Below, in pieces: positions 51,829 through 60,261 of a stretch of DNA of 64,000 nucleotides; within the stretch, counting starts at the first letter, position 1; each line of letters begins with the position of its first letter. Position numbers and translations under genes: made by a program. This stretch comes from Acidobacteriota bacterium (lineage in GTDB: Bacteria; Acidobacteriota; Terriglobia; Terriglobales; Acidobacteriaceae), in contig JACPYL010000010.1 in NCBI GenBank assembly GCA_016196065.1, forward strand, positions 1,860,001-1,924,000, given 5' to 3'. The notes below the pieces were generated by a model. The model was not told the DNA's origin. It made no database searches and saw only the letters and a program-made list of their open reading frames with translations.

Positions 51829-53889
51829 TTATGGGACCGCGCTTTGTAGTTTTAGCCGGCGAAGCAACTGTGCATTCGCAGCCACGATGATGGTGGAGAG
51901 GCTCATTGCGACTGCACCAACGCTCATGGGCAGATCAAGTCCCCATCGGACGAGAAGGCCTCCCGCGACGGGGATCGCGACGAGGTTATACGCGGTCGCC
52001 CAAACGAGATTTTGAATCATCTTTCGGTAGGTGGCCCGAGACAGTTTGATCGCCCCCACAACATCACGTGGATCGCTACGCACCAGGACGATTCCGGCTG
52101 ACTCAATTGCCACATCGGTTCCAGCGCCAATCGCGATTCCGACATCCGCGGTCGCCAGCGCCGGCGCGTCGTTCACGCCGTCGCCAACCATTGCGACCCG
52201 CTTGCCCCCCGACTGAAAGCGCTTTACTGCCGCAGCCTTGTCGGCAGGGAGAACCTCGGCTGCAACCTCGTCTATGCCGATGCGGCGGGCAACCGAATCG
52301 GCAACTGTCTTCGCGTCTCCGGTGATCATCGCAACCCGGATACCAAGCCCATGAAGCTCGGTGACCGCCTCCTTTGATTCGGGCCGAATCTCATCCTCGA
52401 CGGCGAAAGCACCCAGCAGTTTCCCTTCGGCGACAACATAGAGAACTGTCTTTCCCTCGGATGCCCACTGCGTCGCCAGCCTTTCAACTTCTGAGGGTAC
52501 GATTACCTTGCGCTCGGTCAATAGACGCGGCCCACCGATTGTGACGCTCTTGCCGTTTACGCGCGCCTGTGCCCCTCGACCCGGCAGCGCTTCGAAGTCG
52601 GCAGCTTCTAACGTGGCCAGGCTTCGACGCTTGGCCTCGGCCACGATTGCCTTAGCGAGCGGGTGTTCGGAGTTGGCTTCGACAGCAGCGGCATGGGCAA
52701 GCAGATCACTTTCATTGCTGCTCGGCGCAGCCACGACTCCGGACAAGGCAGGGGATCCGCGTGTGAGCGTTCCGGTCTTATCGAAAATCACCATGTCCAA
52801 ATTGCGCGCGCGTTCGAGCGCGAGTCTGTCTTTGACGAGGAGACCGTTCTGAGCCCCGAGCGAGGTCGAGATTGCAATCACGAGCGGAATCGCAAGCCCC
52901 AAGGCGTGCGGGCAAGCAATGATGAGGACGGTTGCCGTTCTGATCAGAGCGTGTTCTTTGTCTCCCGAAAACCACCAGTAGGTGAGCGTGATCGCACCGG
53001 ACGCTACTGCCACGTAGAAAAGGATTGCGGCGGCACGATCGGCAAGGGCTTGCGTGCGAGACCCAGAAGCCTGTGCGGTGGCAACGAGCCGCATGATGCC
53101 GGACAGAGCGGTTTTCTCCCCGACTGCCGTGACGCGGACTCGAAGGCTTCCGCCGCTGGCGACCGTTCCCGCAATGACGGTGCTATCTGGCCCCTTCGAA
53201 ACGCTCCGGGACTCGCCGGTAATCATCGACTCGTCAACATCAGCGGCGCCCTCAACGACCCTGCCATCCGCCGGGACGCGGGTTCCGGGCCGGACTAGGA
53301 CAACGTCTCCCACTTGTAACTGAGAAAGCGGAATGGTTTGAGTCTCCGCACCACTGACACGTTCGGCTGTGTCTGGGAGCAGCGCGGCAAGTGCATTGAG
53401 CGCGCCACGAGCTTGAGAAATGGCTCGCATTTCCAGCCAGTGGCCGAGAACCATGATCGTAATGAGCGTTGCGAGTTCCCACCAGACTTCGATCTCGAAG
53501 AGGCCGAATGTTGCGGCGAGCGACGTACCAAAGGCAACCGTAATCGCCAGGCTGATAAGGGTCATCATGCCGGGCTTGTGGTCCGCGAGTTCGCTCCAGG
53601 CCCCACGGATGAAAACGAGGCCGCCGTAAACGAACACCACCGTCCCCAGGATTGGAGCGATTAAATTCGAGCCGGGAAAGGAAGGTGCGCTGTACCCAAG
53701 CCAGTGTTGGACATCGGTCGACCAGAAGACCACTGGGATAGTGAGAGCAAAGCTTAACCAAAACTTGTCACGAAACATAGCGACAGAGTGTCCGGCGTGA
53801 CGGTCGTGACTCGCGTCAGCTTGGGACATCTTGTGACCGGCATGTAGGTCGGTCACTTCTTCATGGGGTTGGTGTGTCGTGTGATCCAT
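51829..53889 (-). CDS. copB: CopB-type copper-translocating P1B ATPase
   Basis: A 686-residue P-type ATPase. The N-terminus is His-rich (MDHTTHQPHEEVTDLHAGHKMSQADASHDRHAGHS), and the ion-binding motif is CPH (IIACPHALGLAIPLV), the CopB-type P1B-3 signature. DKTGTLTRG, HP (EHPLAKAIV), TGES and GDGVNDAPALATADVG are all present. CopB-type ATPases export Cu(II) or Ag(I)/Cu(I) from the cytoplasm. It is the first gene of a two-gene unit with the multicopper oxidase fusion (86 bp gap). Divergent from the 54366 gene; the intergenic region holds two palindromes. Confidence 0.92.
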   Translation of the reverse strand: MDHTTHQPHEEVTDLHAGHKMSQADASHDRHAGHSVAMFRDKFWLSFALTIPVVFWSTDVQHWLGYSAPSFPGSNLIAPILGTVVFVYGGLVFIRGAWSELADHKPGMMTLISLAITVAFGTSLAATFGLFEIEVWWELATLITIMVLGHWLEMRAISQARGALNALAALLPDTAERVSGAETQTIPLSQLQVGDVVLVRPGTRVPADGRVVEGAADVDESMITGESRSVSKGPDSTVIAGTVASGGSLRVRVTAVGEKTALSGIMRLVATAQASGSRTQALADRAAAILFYVAVASGAITLTYWWFSGDKEHALIRTATVLIIACPHALGLAIPLVIAISTSLGAQNGLLVKDRLALERARNLDMVIFDKTGTLTRGSPALSGVVAAPSSNESDLLAHAAAVEANSEHPLAKAIVAEAKRRSLATLEAADFEALPGRGAQARVNGKSVTIGGPRLLTERKVIVPSEVERLATQWASEGKTVLYVVAEGKLLGAFAVEDEIRPESKEAVTELHGLGIRVAMITGDAKTVADSVARRIGIDEVAAEVLPADKAAAVKRFQSGGKRVAMVGDGVNDAPALATADVGIAIGAGTDVAIESAGIVLVRSDPRDVVGAIKLSRATYRKMIQNLVWATAYNLVAIPVAGGLLVRWGLDLPMSVGAVAMSLSTIIVAANAQLLRRLKLQSAVP

Positions 53890-53967
53890 CTTGAACTCCG
53901 AAATTAGCGACCCGAACGCCCAGTGGGACTGCGATCAAGGATTTGTTACCAGACGACCGGCCACTCA

Positions 53968-53979
53968 ACTTGTACAAGT
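53968..53979. promoter_or_regulatory. Perfect 12-bp palindrome upstream of copB
   Basis: ACTTGTACAAGT, centred 84 bp upstream of the CopB start codon. Palindromes with TTGTA/TACAA half-sites are common for dimeric metal repressors. No regulator is assigned. Confidence 0.35.
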
Positions 53980-54248
53980 CTTAGAGACCAAACCTTGCTG
54001 CCGCGCTCCCTAGTACCTGAGTTCTCTGTGAGGGCCGTCACGGTAACCTGAAGACCGGCGCGAACGAAGCACAAGGCCGCTTTGGTTCCAAGTTTGGTTG
54101 CAAAATACCATCATCGACACCCGTGCATCGAGGTGTCGGGTTCAGAGACGAAGGAGTTTGCGCCGCGTGCCTGATAACACCTAGTCCAGAGAATGGGAGG
54201 ATTAAAGCACAACGCCTCCAGTTTGGAACCTGCTTTCCACTTTTCGCT

Positions 54249-54267
54249 AACTACTTGCATAGTAGTT
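54249..54267. promoter_or_regulatory. AACTAC-N7-GTAGTT palindrome
   Basis: Two perfect 6-bp half-sites around TTGCATA, located about 100 bp upstream of the propeller gene at 54366. The ACTAC/GTAGT half-sites resemble BlaI/MecI/CopY-type operators. Followed by an AT-rich stretch that could hold the promoter. The assignment is inference only. Confidence 0.35.
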
Positions 54268-54365
54268 CCTTGGCGCGATAAGTTTAGACAAAGCGCTTGA
54301 ACCCGTATCCTGCCTGTGGTCTACTGCAAAACTAGAGATCAAGCCCCCCTCCGAAGGTACATCGC

Positions 54366-55532
54366 ATGCAGAAACTACCAGAATCCTTGCTGTGCGCCGC
54401 ATTGCTCATTGTGAGCCTTGTCGCTGTGAGCGGGACAGCCGCCGGTGCAACTCCCTACGTAGTTGCCAATGACGACTCTTCGTTTCCTTTTACCGGCGTC
54501 AGTTTTTTTGCGGTGGGTCCGAACGGCGGACTGACGCGCAAGGGAGAGGTCGCCACCCCCGGAACTGGCATCGGCGGCGGTTATTTTGGGGCGAACCGGA
54601 TCATCGTCCTCAACAGCCCAAGTCAGGCTTGCGTCTTTGCCTCCGAGGCGGGGAGCGGTGACGTCGTGGGAATCGATATCAACACCTTGTCCGTGGGCGG
54701 GAGTGCCAGCGGATCCGACACTGATGCGGGCACGGGCAACGGTATTGGTCTGGCGGCGAACGCTCAGTATCTGTACGCCGATTTCACCGACTCCAACACC
54801 ATCGGGACCTTCAGAGTTCTGTCGGGATGCGGCCTGATGTTTGTCAGCAGCGTCTCGGTTGTGGGTGCCGAGGACGGCGGCATCAATGGACTTGCCGCTC
54901 ACGGAAATATGTTGGTCGCCACCTACACCGACGGCACCATCGAATCCTTCGACATTGCCAACGGTCCTCCGGTCTCTCACGGCGACAAACAGCTCTCCAC
55001 TGGGACCGTGCGCTCGAAGGGCGCGACCTTTCCGAATTCAATCGACATTACGAGCGATGGCCGCTTCGCGATTTTTGGCGACACCTCCACTTCCATGGTG
55101 GTGGAAGTGTCGGACATTTCCTCCGGCAAGCTGACCAAGACCAGGGTTTACACTTCGACTACGAGCATCAGTTCTAGCAACGTCATGCTGAGTCCGGACG
55201 AAAGCATACTCTACGTGGTCAATACGCAGGGCGATTCGGTCACGGCGTTGTTCTTTCACAAGACCACGGGCGTGCTAACCAAGGGTTGCACTTCCGACCC
55301 GATCCGTGGCCACTCTTCGAATTTCTCGTATCTCGCGGGAGCAGCGCTGATGAGCTCCACTGGAAACGGCAGCGGAATCTATGTAGCGGAGTTTCCCTCG
55401 GGTATCGCACGGATGAAACTCAAGGTCAAGGGCAAGGTCTGTTCGTGGCGTGAAGTGCCGCAGTCTCCCTTCGAGGATAAGAACGCTTCGGGGCTGCTGT
55501 CGATCGGTACTTATCCGCCACGGTCCTTTTAG
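54366..55532 (+). CDS. Exported beta-propeller protein (lactonase-like)
   Basis: A 388-residue exported protein. The signal peptide is MQKLPESLLCAALLIVSLVAVSGTAAGA; the body has repeated strands with YVVANDD, GGLTRKGEVATPGTG, AANAQYLYADFTDSNTIGTFRV, GTIESFDIANG, DITSDGRFAIFGD, LSPDESILYVVNTQGDSVTALFFHKTTGVL. These are propeller blades of the lactonase/YVTN group. It is 58 bp before, and co-directional with, a multicopper oxidase gene. Catalytic activity cannot be inferred. Confidence 0.8.
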   Translation: MQKLPESLLCAALLIVSLVAVSGTAAGATPYVVANDDSSFPFTGVSFFAVGPNGGLTRKGEVATPGTGIGGGYFGANRIIVLNSPSQACVFASEAGSGDVVGIDINTLSVGGSASGSDTDAGTGNGIGLAANAQYLYADFTDSNTIGTFRVLSGCGLMFVSSVSVVGAEDGGINGLAAHGNMLVATYTDGTIESFDIANGPPVSHGDKQLSTGTVRSKGATFPNSIDITSDGRFAIFGDTSTSMVVEVSDISSGKLTKTRVYTSTTSISSSNVMLSPDESILYVVNTQGDSVTALFFHKTTGVLTKGCTSDPIRGHSSNFSYLAGAALMSSTGNGSGIYVAEFPSGIARMKLKVKGKVCSWREVPQSPFEDKNASGLLSIGTYPPRSF

Positions 55533-55590
55533 AAACGTAGAGCCGGCGAAGGTTTTTATACTGATCTTCCTGAAGGTGAAGGAGCTGGAT

Positions 55591-57207
55591 ATGCGCTCGG
55601 TGTCGAGGTGGCTGTTTGCTTTTGTGGTTTGCGGATGTTCTTTTCTAAGGCTCGCGGCGCAATGCCCCGATCGTCCCATTTCCGGTACGGTGGTCGACGA
55701 CCCACTCGCTCTTTCCTCGCAGAACGGTGTGCTTTCCGCGCAAATGACACTGGCGCACTCCGTGGATGGCAACAGTTTTACGCACTACTGCTACAACTAC
55801 ACTGCCGGCGATCAGGTCTTTGAAGCCCCGACTCTGCGTGTTAGTCCTGGAGACGAGCTGGATCTCAAAATCCTCAACCGCATTCAGAACGATTTTGGGC
55901 AGACCAAGCCCAAGACCAACGCCAAGACTAATGCCAGGGGCCGGAACAAAACGAAGATGACCATGCCGATACCGGAATCGCCCGATGCCAACTGCGGAGA
56001 CGGCGGCGATATGACCATCGATGCCACCAACGTTCACTACCACGGCATGAATATCTCTCCGAAATGCCATCAGGACGACGTCATCAACACCCTGATTCAG
56101 CCCGGCAGCGCGGGTTTCCAATACAAGATTCCGATTCCTGCCACGCAGCCGCCGGGGTTGTACTGGTACCACCCGCACGTCCACGGGTTCACGGAATTCC
56201 AGGTGAACGGCGGTGCTGCGGGCGCTTTGATCGTCGAAGGAATGGAAAAGGTTCACCCCGAGGTTGCAGGCCTCACAGAACGGGTTTTCGTTATCCGCCA
56301 GCAGTTCCTAGTCCCGTGGGTCCCCGGCCCGTATGAGCTAACAATTAACTATCAAGTCGCCCCCGTCATCAGTGGGGCGAAGCCTGTTATTCAGATGAAG
56401 CCCGGCGAAAAACAGTTTTGGCGGGTTGCCAACGCCACTATCCAGGACTTCATGCCATTGCAGGTGATCGTCGACAACCAGCCGCAACCGCTGCAAGTCG
56501 TTGCCCTCGACGGCTATCCGCTGGCTCAGATCAGAACTCAGGACACCATTGTCCTCCCACCAGCTGGCCGGGCTGAGTTTATCGTGCAGGCGCCTCCAGT
56601 GGGGTCTACTGCATATGTCTTTTTAAAGGACTATTCGACCGGCCCGACCGGAAATGCCGACCTCCAGCAGTCGCTCGGCGCGATCCAAATAACCAACAAC
56701 GCGAATTTCTCGCATATGCCCAAGGCGCTAGGGTTCAGTTCGCCGGCCAAGCTCAAGTTTGCAGATTTGGCCGCACAGAAGCCCACCGCGGAACGGAAGT
56801 TGTTTTTCTCAGAAGAATTCGCCGGCACCAACGGCCCCATCCAGTTCTACATCACTGTGGAAGGACAAAAGCAGAAGGTCTTCGAAGCCAACGAAAAGCC
56901 AGTGATCACCACCAAAGTAGGAGCGGTCGAAGATTGGACCATTGAAAACCGCGCTCTTGAAACCCATGCCTTCCACATGCACCAGATTCATTTCCAGATG
57001 CTGGAAATCGATGGAAAACCAGTGGCCAACCAGGACATGCGCGACACCATCGAAATTCCCTTCTGGGAAGGCACAGGACCTTTTCATAGCGTCAAAGTGC
57101 GCATGGATTTCCGCGATCCGACGATCGCAGGCACATTTTTGTTTCACTGCCACATCCTGCTGCATGAAGATCTCGGCATGATGCACAAGATCCTTGTAGA
57201 ACCATAA
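55591..57207 (+). CDS. Exported multicopper oxidase
   Basis: A 538-residue exported multicopper oxidase. AAGGAG precedes the ATG at 55591; MRSVSRWLFAFVVCGCSFLRLAAQ is the signal peptide. All four ligand blocks are visible: HYHGM (149-152), HPHVHG (194-199), HAFHMHQIHF near residue 458 and FHCHILLHEDLGMM near the end, ending in the usual Met ligand. A basic disordered insertion (TKPKTNAKTNARGRNKTKM, 105-123) is unusual. Three cupredoxin domains fit the length. It likely oxidises Cu(I), phenols or metal ions in the periplasm. Propeller gene upstream, frameshifted small gene downstream. Confidence 0.92.
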   Translation: MRSVSRWLFAFVVCGCSFLRLAAQCPDRPISGTVVDDPLALSSQNGVLSAQMTLAHSVDGNSFTHYCYNYTAGDQVFEAPTLRVSPGDELDLKILNRIQNDFGQTKPKTNAKTNARGRNKTKMTMPIPESPDANCGDGGDMTIDATNVHYHGMNISPKCHQDDVINTLIQPGSAGFQYKIPIPATQPPGLYWYHPHVHGFTEFQVNGGAAGALIVEGMEKVHPEVAGLTERVFVIRQQFLVPWVPGPYELTINYQVAPVISGAKPVIQMKPGEKQFWRVANATIQDFMPLQVIVDNQPQPLQVVALDGYPLAQIRTQDTIVLPPAGRAEFIVQAPPVGSTAYVFLKDYSTGPTGNADLQQSLGAIQITNNANFSHMPKALGFSSPAKLKFADLAAQKPTAERKLFFSEEFAGTNGPIQFYITVEGQKQKVFEANEKPVITTKVGAVEDWTIENRALETHAFHMHQIHFQMLEIDGKPVANQDMRDTIEIPFWEGTGPFHSVKVRMDFRDPTIAGTFLFHCHILLHEDLGMMHKILVEP

Positions 57208-57241
57208 TCCTTTCCCGAGATCAAGAAAGGTTATACGGCAC

Positions 57242-57653
57242 ATGCGCGAACGAATGCGGATTTTCCTTGGCAGAGCACTCTTATTGCTAGCCGGATATTT
57301 TGCCGGAAGTCATCACACGACCGTCGCATATGCGGGAGCACCCGCACCAGGCGTCGTCCCGAAATCGTATGGCCGGCTGGTAACGGCTATTCCAGACTCG
57401 ATCGGCACAGGTCTGATTTTTGAAGACTAAGGAGGGTACGATTCGGTTCGTGAGTGTCACCGGCATGAACGAAGGAGAAATACCTCGTTACGCTGCTACT
57501 CCCACTCGCGGCGACATACCCAAATCGTATGGACATCTCGTAGCCGCGGTCGTAAACCACGGACTTACGGCTCTTGTATTCGAGGATAGCAACGGCGCGA
57601 TTCAGTTCGTCACCATGACGGGTGAGACCGAGAAGGAATTGGTGCGGGAGTAA
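57242..57653 (+). pseudogene. Exported tandem-repeat protein broken by a one-base frameshift
   Basis: The first frame (57242-57430) reads a signal peptide (MRIFLGRALLLLAGYFAGSHHTTVAYA) then PKSYGRLVTAIPDSIGTGLIFED and a stop. Skipping T57428 continues it as KEGTIRFVSVTG in the second frame (57429-57653), which holds PKSYGHLVAAVVNHGLTALVFEDSNGAIQFVTMTGE. The two halves are copies: PKSYGxLVxAxxxxGxxxLxFEDxxGxIxFVxxTG. So the joined protein of about 136 residues has two 50-residue repeats. The shift looks like a one-base insertion; no slippery site for programmed frameshifting is present. Function unknown. Confidence 0.7.
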
Positions 57654-57665
57654 CAATTGCAGAAA

Positions 57666-57688
57666 GCCTCCGCTGCGCAGGCCTTTTT
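57666..57688 (+). terminator. Probable intrinsic terminator
   Basis: A short stem (GCCT/AGGC with CG/CG inside) at 57666-57682 is followed by CTTTTT. It comes 13 bp after the end of the repeat gene. Confidence 0.5.
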
Positions 57689-57930
57689 GCCTCGGAGGCC
57701 ATTCGATCTCAGGTATTGTCAATAGTCATCATCAGTCCGATCCCTTGATTTTCTACTCGCTTTTCTACTTTGCCATTATCCGTATAATGTGGAATGTCAC
57801 AATGAACAGCCCCTTGCCAGCCCCTCCGGGCTAGGCGGTCAATGGGCTGAGTGAACACGGCTTGTCCGGTGCTTCTCTTTCAATGCTGCGCTCAAAGGAC
57901 ACAACGTTACTTGGCAGATTAGAGATGCCG

Positions 57931-58386
57931 CTAGTCAGCCGAACCGAGGCGCCTTACGCTCCAGTCCAGCAAAGCCACCTTCCACGTAGGTCCGGTTTTC
58001 TGTAGGACGTAGGCGGACCAAACCAAGTAACCGGCGTTCTTGCCATCTTTCCCGGCCACGTCGATCGTCTGCTTGGTATAGCCCCATGCCATCTCGGAAC
58101 CCGCGACGACTTTCACAAACTCCCATGTCGAAGGGGCTGCGGGCTCCTTGAACTCCGGAACCAAGTGATTATCACGGAAGTCCTTCCAACCATCGTTGCG
58201 ATGACCGTTCTCCAAGACAACAACATCAGGCGAAACCAGTGTTTCAATTGCGCCGACATCGCGGCGCTCGATTGCTTGCTGGAATTGCTGAATCACGCCC
58301 TTGACAGCGGCCTCATCAGGACCAGCAGCAAAACCGGTAGTCGCAAGGGCGACCGGTAACAGCACCAGATTCAAGAGTCTCCACAT
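57931..58386 (-). CDS. Exported NTF2-like (DUF4440) protein, paralogue of 35961
   Basis: A 151-residue exported protein (MWRLLNLVLLPVALATTGFAAG signal peptide) with the SnoaL/DUF4440 fold: VKGVIQQFQQAIERRDVGAIETLVSPDVVVLENGHRNDGWKDFRDNHLVPEFK and a C-terminal LLDWSVRRLGS. The match to the protein at 35961-36407 is clear over the full domain. Role unknown; a ligand-binding or small catalytic pocket is likely. It ends a minus-strand pair with a methyltransferase. Confidence 0.85.
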   Translation of the reverse strand: MWRLLNLVLLPVALATTGFAAGPDEAAVKGVIQQFQQAIERRDVGAIETLVSPDVVVLENGHRNDGWKDFRDNHLVPEFKEPAAPSTWEFVKVVAGSEMAWGYTKQTIDVAGKDGKNAGYLVWSAYVLQKTGPTWKVALLDWSVRRLGSAD

Positions 58387-58395
58387 TTCTCTCTC

Positions 58396-59058
58396 CTAAG
58401 TAGATGGCTTGCGTGCCCGGTACAGCGATAACGTTCCGAGAATTGTTACGTATGAGTTTGTGGTTTGTACCTCTTCGAATCCTGCGAGCCCGAGGAGATC
58501 CGGCAGCAGCCCCCTTACGTTGTCGGTCGTCGTAGCGAAGCCATCGAGGAGCTGAACGCCGACAAACGCGACCCTCATGGCTAGACTTGTTGCCTTTCCC
58601 CAGTCAGCGATATGAAATTCTCCGCCCGCACGCAGGACGCGCAGAACCTCTCGCATCGCTTCCAACTTCATCTCGGACGGCAAGTGATGAAAAAACAAGC
58701 TTGAGAGAACTCGGTCGAACGATTCATCAGCATACGGCAGTGCCGATGCCAGCCCCTGATCGAATTGCACCTCGATCCCGGCCGTTTCCAGTTTCGCTCT
58801 TGCAAGTTTCAAGACTTCCGGATCTCCATCTAACCCGAACACTTCAGCACCTCGATGAGCGTACTTTGCGAAGACGGCGAGAGTACCGGTTCCGCAGCCC
58901 AAGTCGAGGACTCGGTATCCATCTTGAATGTTCGCTTCCCGAAGCAACGCGTCCTTGAACATAGCTTCACGGGTAGTGAGCCGGACAACCGGATCGTAGA
59001 ACCGCGTCAGCCAGCGATATCCAAGTGCAGGAATGTATGAGTTCGACGATGTTTTCAT
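58396..59058 (-). CDS. Class I SAM-dependent methyltransferase
   Basis: A 220-residue methyltransferase of the UbiE-like group: motif I VLDLGCGTGTLAVFAK, acidic FGLDGDPEVLKLA, then ALPYADESFDRVLSSLFFHHLPSEMKLEAMREVLRVLRAGGEFHIADWGKAT. MKTSSNSYIPALGYRWLTRFYDPVVRLTTREAMFK is the start (59058); an upstream GTG adds nine residues. Its substrate is unknown. The stop is 9 bp before the DUF4440 gene on the same strand, so the two are probably co-transcribed. Confidence 0.85.
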   Translation of the reverse strand: MKTSSNSYIPALGYRWLTRFYDPVVRLTTREAMFKDALLREANIQDGYRVLDLGCGTGTLAVFAKYAHRGAEVFGLDGDPEVLKLARAKLETAGIEVQFDQGLASALPYADESFDRVLSSLFFHHLPSEMKLEAMREVLRVLRAGGEFHIADWGKATSLAMRVAFVGVQLLDGFATTTDNVRGLLPDLLGLAGFEEVQTTNSYVTILGTLSLYRARKPST

Positions 59059-59268
59059 TTGTTGCCCAAATAACCTTTCGAACACGGGCGCAAAGCGAGG
59101 AATCCTTAGATTTCTCGCTCTGCAGCCCGTGTCGAGCGCAGCCGGTCTCTCAGGAACCCGTCTGCCCTCTCCACCGAGACGCTCGACGTGTTTTTGGGGA
59201 AGGACATCTACGTCGTCGTTTGGTGGACATCTTGATCGCTATTCCGGTGCTGACTTACGCGCACACCC

Positions 59269-59619
59269 TCACTTATGGTCCATGCCTTCCATGCCCTTCA
59301 TCCCATCCATGGGTTGTTTCCCTTTCATGACTCCAAAATGCACTTCGTTCGCGACCAGCTTATCGCCCGAGACATCTGCATGGATTACAACCTTGTCACC
59401 AACTTTTAGGTCTTTCAGGACGGCCGCGGCACCACTCTTCTCAAACTTGGTTTTGTCACTCACATCTACCGTTACGGATGTCTTGACCGTAGTTTTAACA
59501 GTAATAGAGGTATCGGAAATGCTGGTGACCGTGCCCATTACATGCTTTTCCTTTTCATGGGCAAGAGCCATTAGCGAAAATGCGAACAACAAGGTAACGA
59601 CTGCGACTGTGCGTTTCAT
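59269..59619 (-). CDS. Small exported OB-like protein with Met-rich tail (DUF5666-like)
   Basis: A 116-residue exported protein: MKRTVAVVTLLFAFSLMALAHE signal, then a beta-barrel-like domain (VMGTVTSISDTSITVKTTVKTSVTVDVSDKTKFEKSGAAAVLKDLKVGDKVVIHADVSGDKLVANEVHFG) of the DUF5666 type, and a Met/His/Asp tail (QPMDGMKGMEGMDHK) suited to binding copper. GAGGAG precedes the ATG. Last gene of the 63188-59269 operon. Confidence 0.75.
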   Translation of the reverse strand: MKRTVAVVTLLFAFSLMALAHEKEKHVMGTVTSISDTSITVKTTVKTSVTVDVSDKTKFEKSGAAAVLKDLKVGDKVVIHADVSGDKLVANEVHFGVMKGKQPMDGMKGMEGMDHK

Positions 59620-59629
59620 AGTTTTCTCC

Positions 59630-60244
59630 TCAATGATTTTGGTGCGTTGATGCTTTGGGTGCCTGGTTGCGGGGCGGGCCTTGATTCAAAAACTGCTCTT
59701 CTTGCATTTCCTCCTGTTTCTCTCCTGGACCCTTCGGATTGAGCGCTTCCATTTCACGTTCCTCCGCTGGCGTGAGCTGAGGCAGATGCCGTATGAAATG
59801 CACCAGCTTCCAGCTGGCGTCGTCTTTCTCTTCCGTGCCCCAGGCCGGCATTCCGGTGAGCCGGATACCGTTGTGAATGGTGTAGTAGAGCTCTCCATCG
59901 GTCAGGTTCTGCGTCTGCGGCAACCGCATGTCAGGAGCCTTCGGATACAAATTCCGTCCGATCTCGGTATTCCCGCTCCCGTTATTGGCGTGGCAGATGG
60001 CACAGTGATCGGCGAAATGTGCTCTCGCTTCGGTCACTAACTCCGGGGACGGCGGGAACGGATTTTTCTCTCTCATGGCCTTCGACGGAACAGCCAGCTT
60101 CCGCGCGGTGCGGGCAACGTAGCTCTCCAGCGCCGAAGGCTGGTCACGGGCGCTGAAACCGCGGCGCACCGCAGATATCGCTGCCGCAATTACCAGCATC
60201 GCGGCGACGAGCACCAACAGCCCCACAAGTCGATTTCTTCGCAT
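59630..60244 (-). CDS. Membrane-anchored cytochrome c
   Basis: A 204-residue cytochrome c with an N-terminal membrane anchor (LVGLLVLVAAMLVIAAAISAV). One haem-binding motif, CAICH (DHCAICHANNGSG), and the distal Met in TGMPAWG mark a single-haem class I domain (residues about 70-160). The tail is rich in Glu, Gln and Pro. GAGGAGGAG precedes the start. Between a TolC-like factor and the small Met-rich protein in the copper operon, it may pass electrons from the multicopper oxidase. Confidence 0.88.
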   Translation of the reverse strand: MRRNRLVGLLVLVAAMLVIAAAISAVRRGFSARDQPSALESYVARTARKLAVPSKAMREKNPFPPSPELVTEARAHFADHCAICHANNGSGNTEIGRNLYPKAPDMRLPQTQNLTDGELYYTIHNGIRLTGMPAWGTEEKDDASWKLVHFIRHLPQLTPAEEREMEALNPKGPGEKQEEMQEEQFLNQGPPRNQAPKASTHQNH

Positions 60245-60261
60245 TGCTCCTCCTCACGTAT

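Larger units (their letters stand above)
53890..54365. other. Intergenic region between CopB and the propeller gene
   Basis: Two palindromes are visible: a perfect 12-bp one, ACTTGTACAAGT (53968-53979), about 80 bp before the CopB start, and AACTAC-N7-GTAGTT (54249-54267), about 100 bp before the plus-strand gene. Both are candidate operators for a copper or penicillinase-repressor-like (BlaI/CopY) protein, but no regulator gene is nearby. The rest shows no coding frame. Confidence 0.5.

Noticed and set aside
57428-57431. Programmed frameshift in the tandem-repeat gene
   Set aside because: No slippery heptamer, stimulatory stem or pause site near GAAGACTAAGG.
57758-57790. A TATAAT-bearing promoter-like sequence on the plus strand
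   Set aside because: TATAAT near 57783 has no good -35 and no plus-strand gene or clear RNA follows; kept as a chance match.
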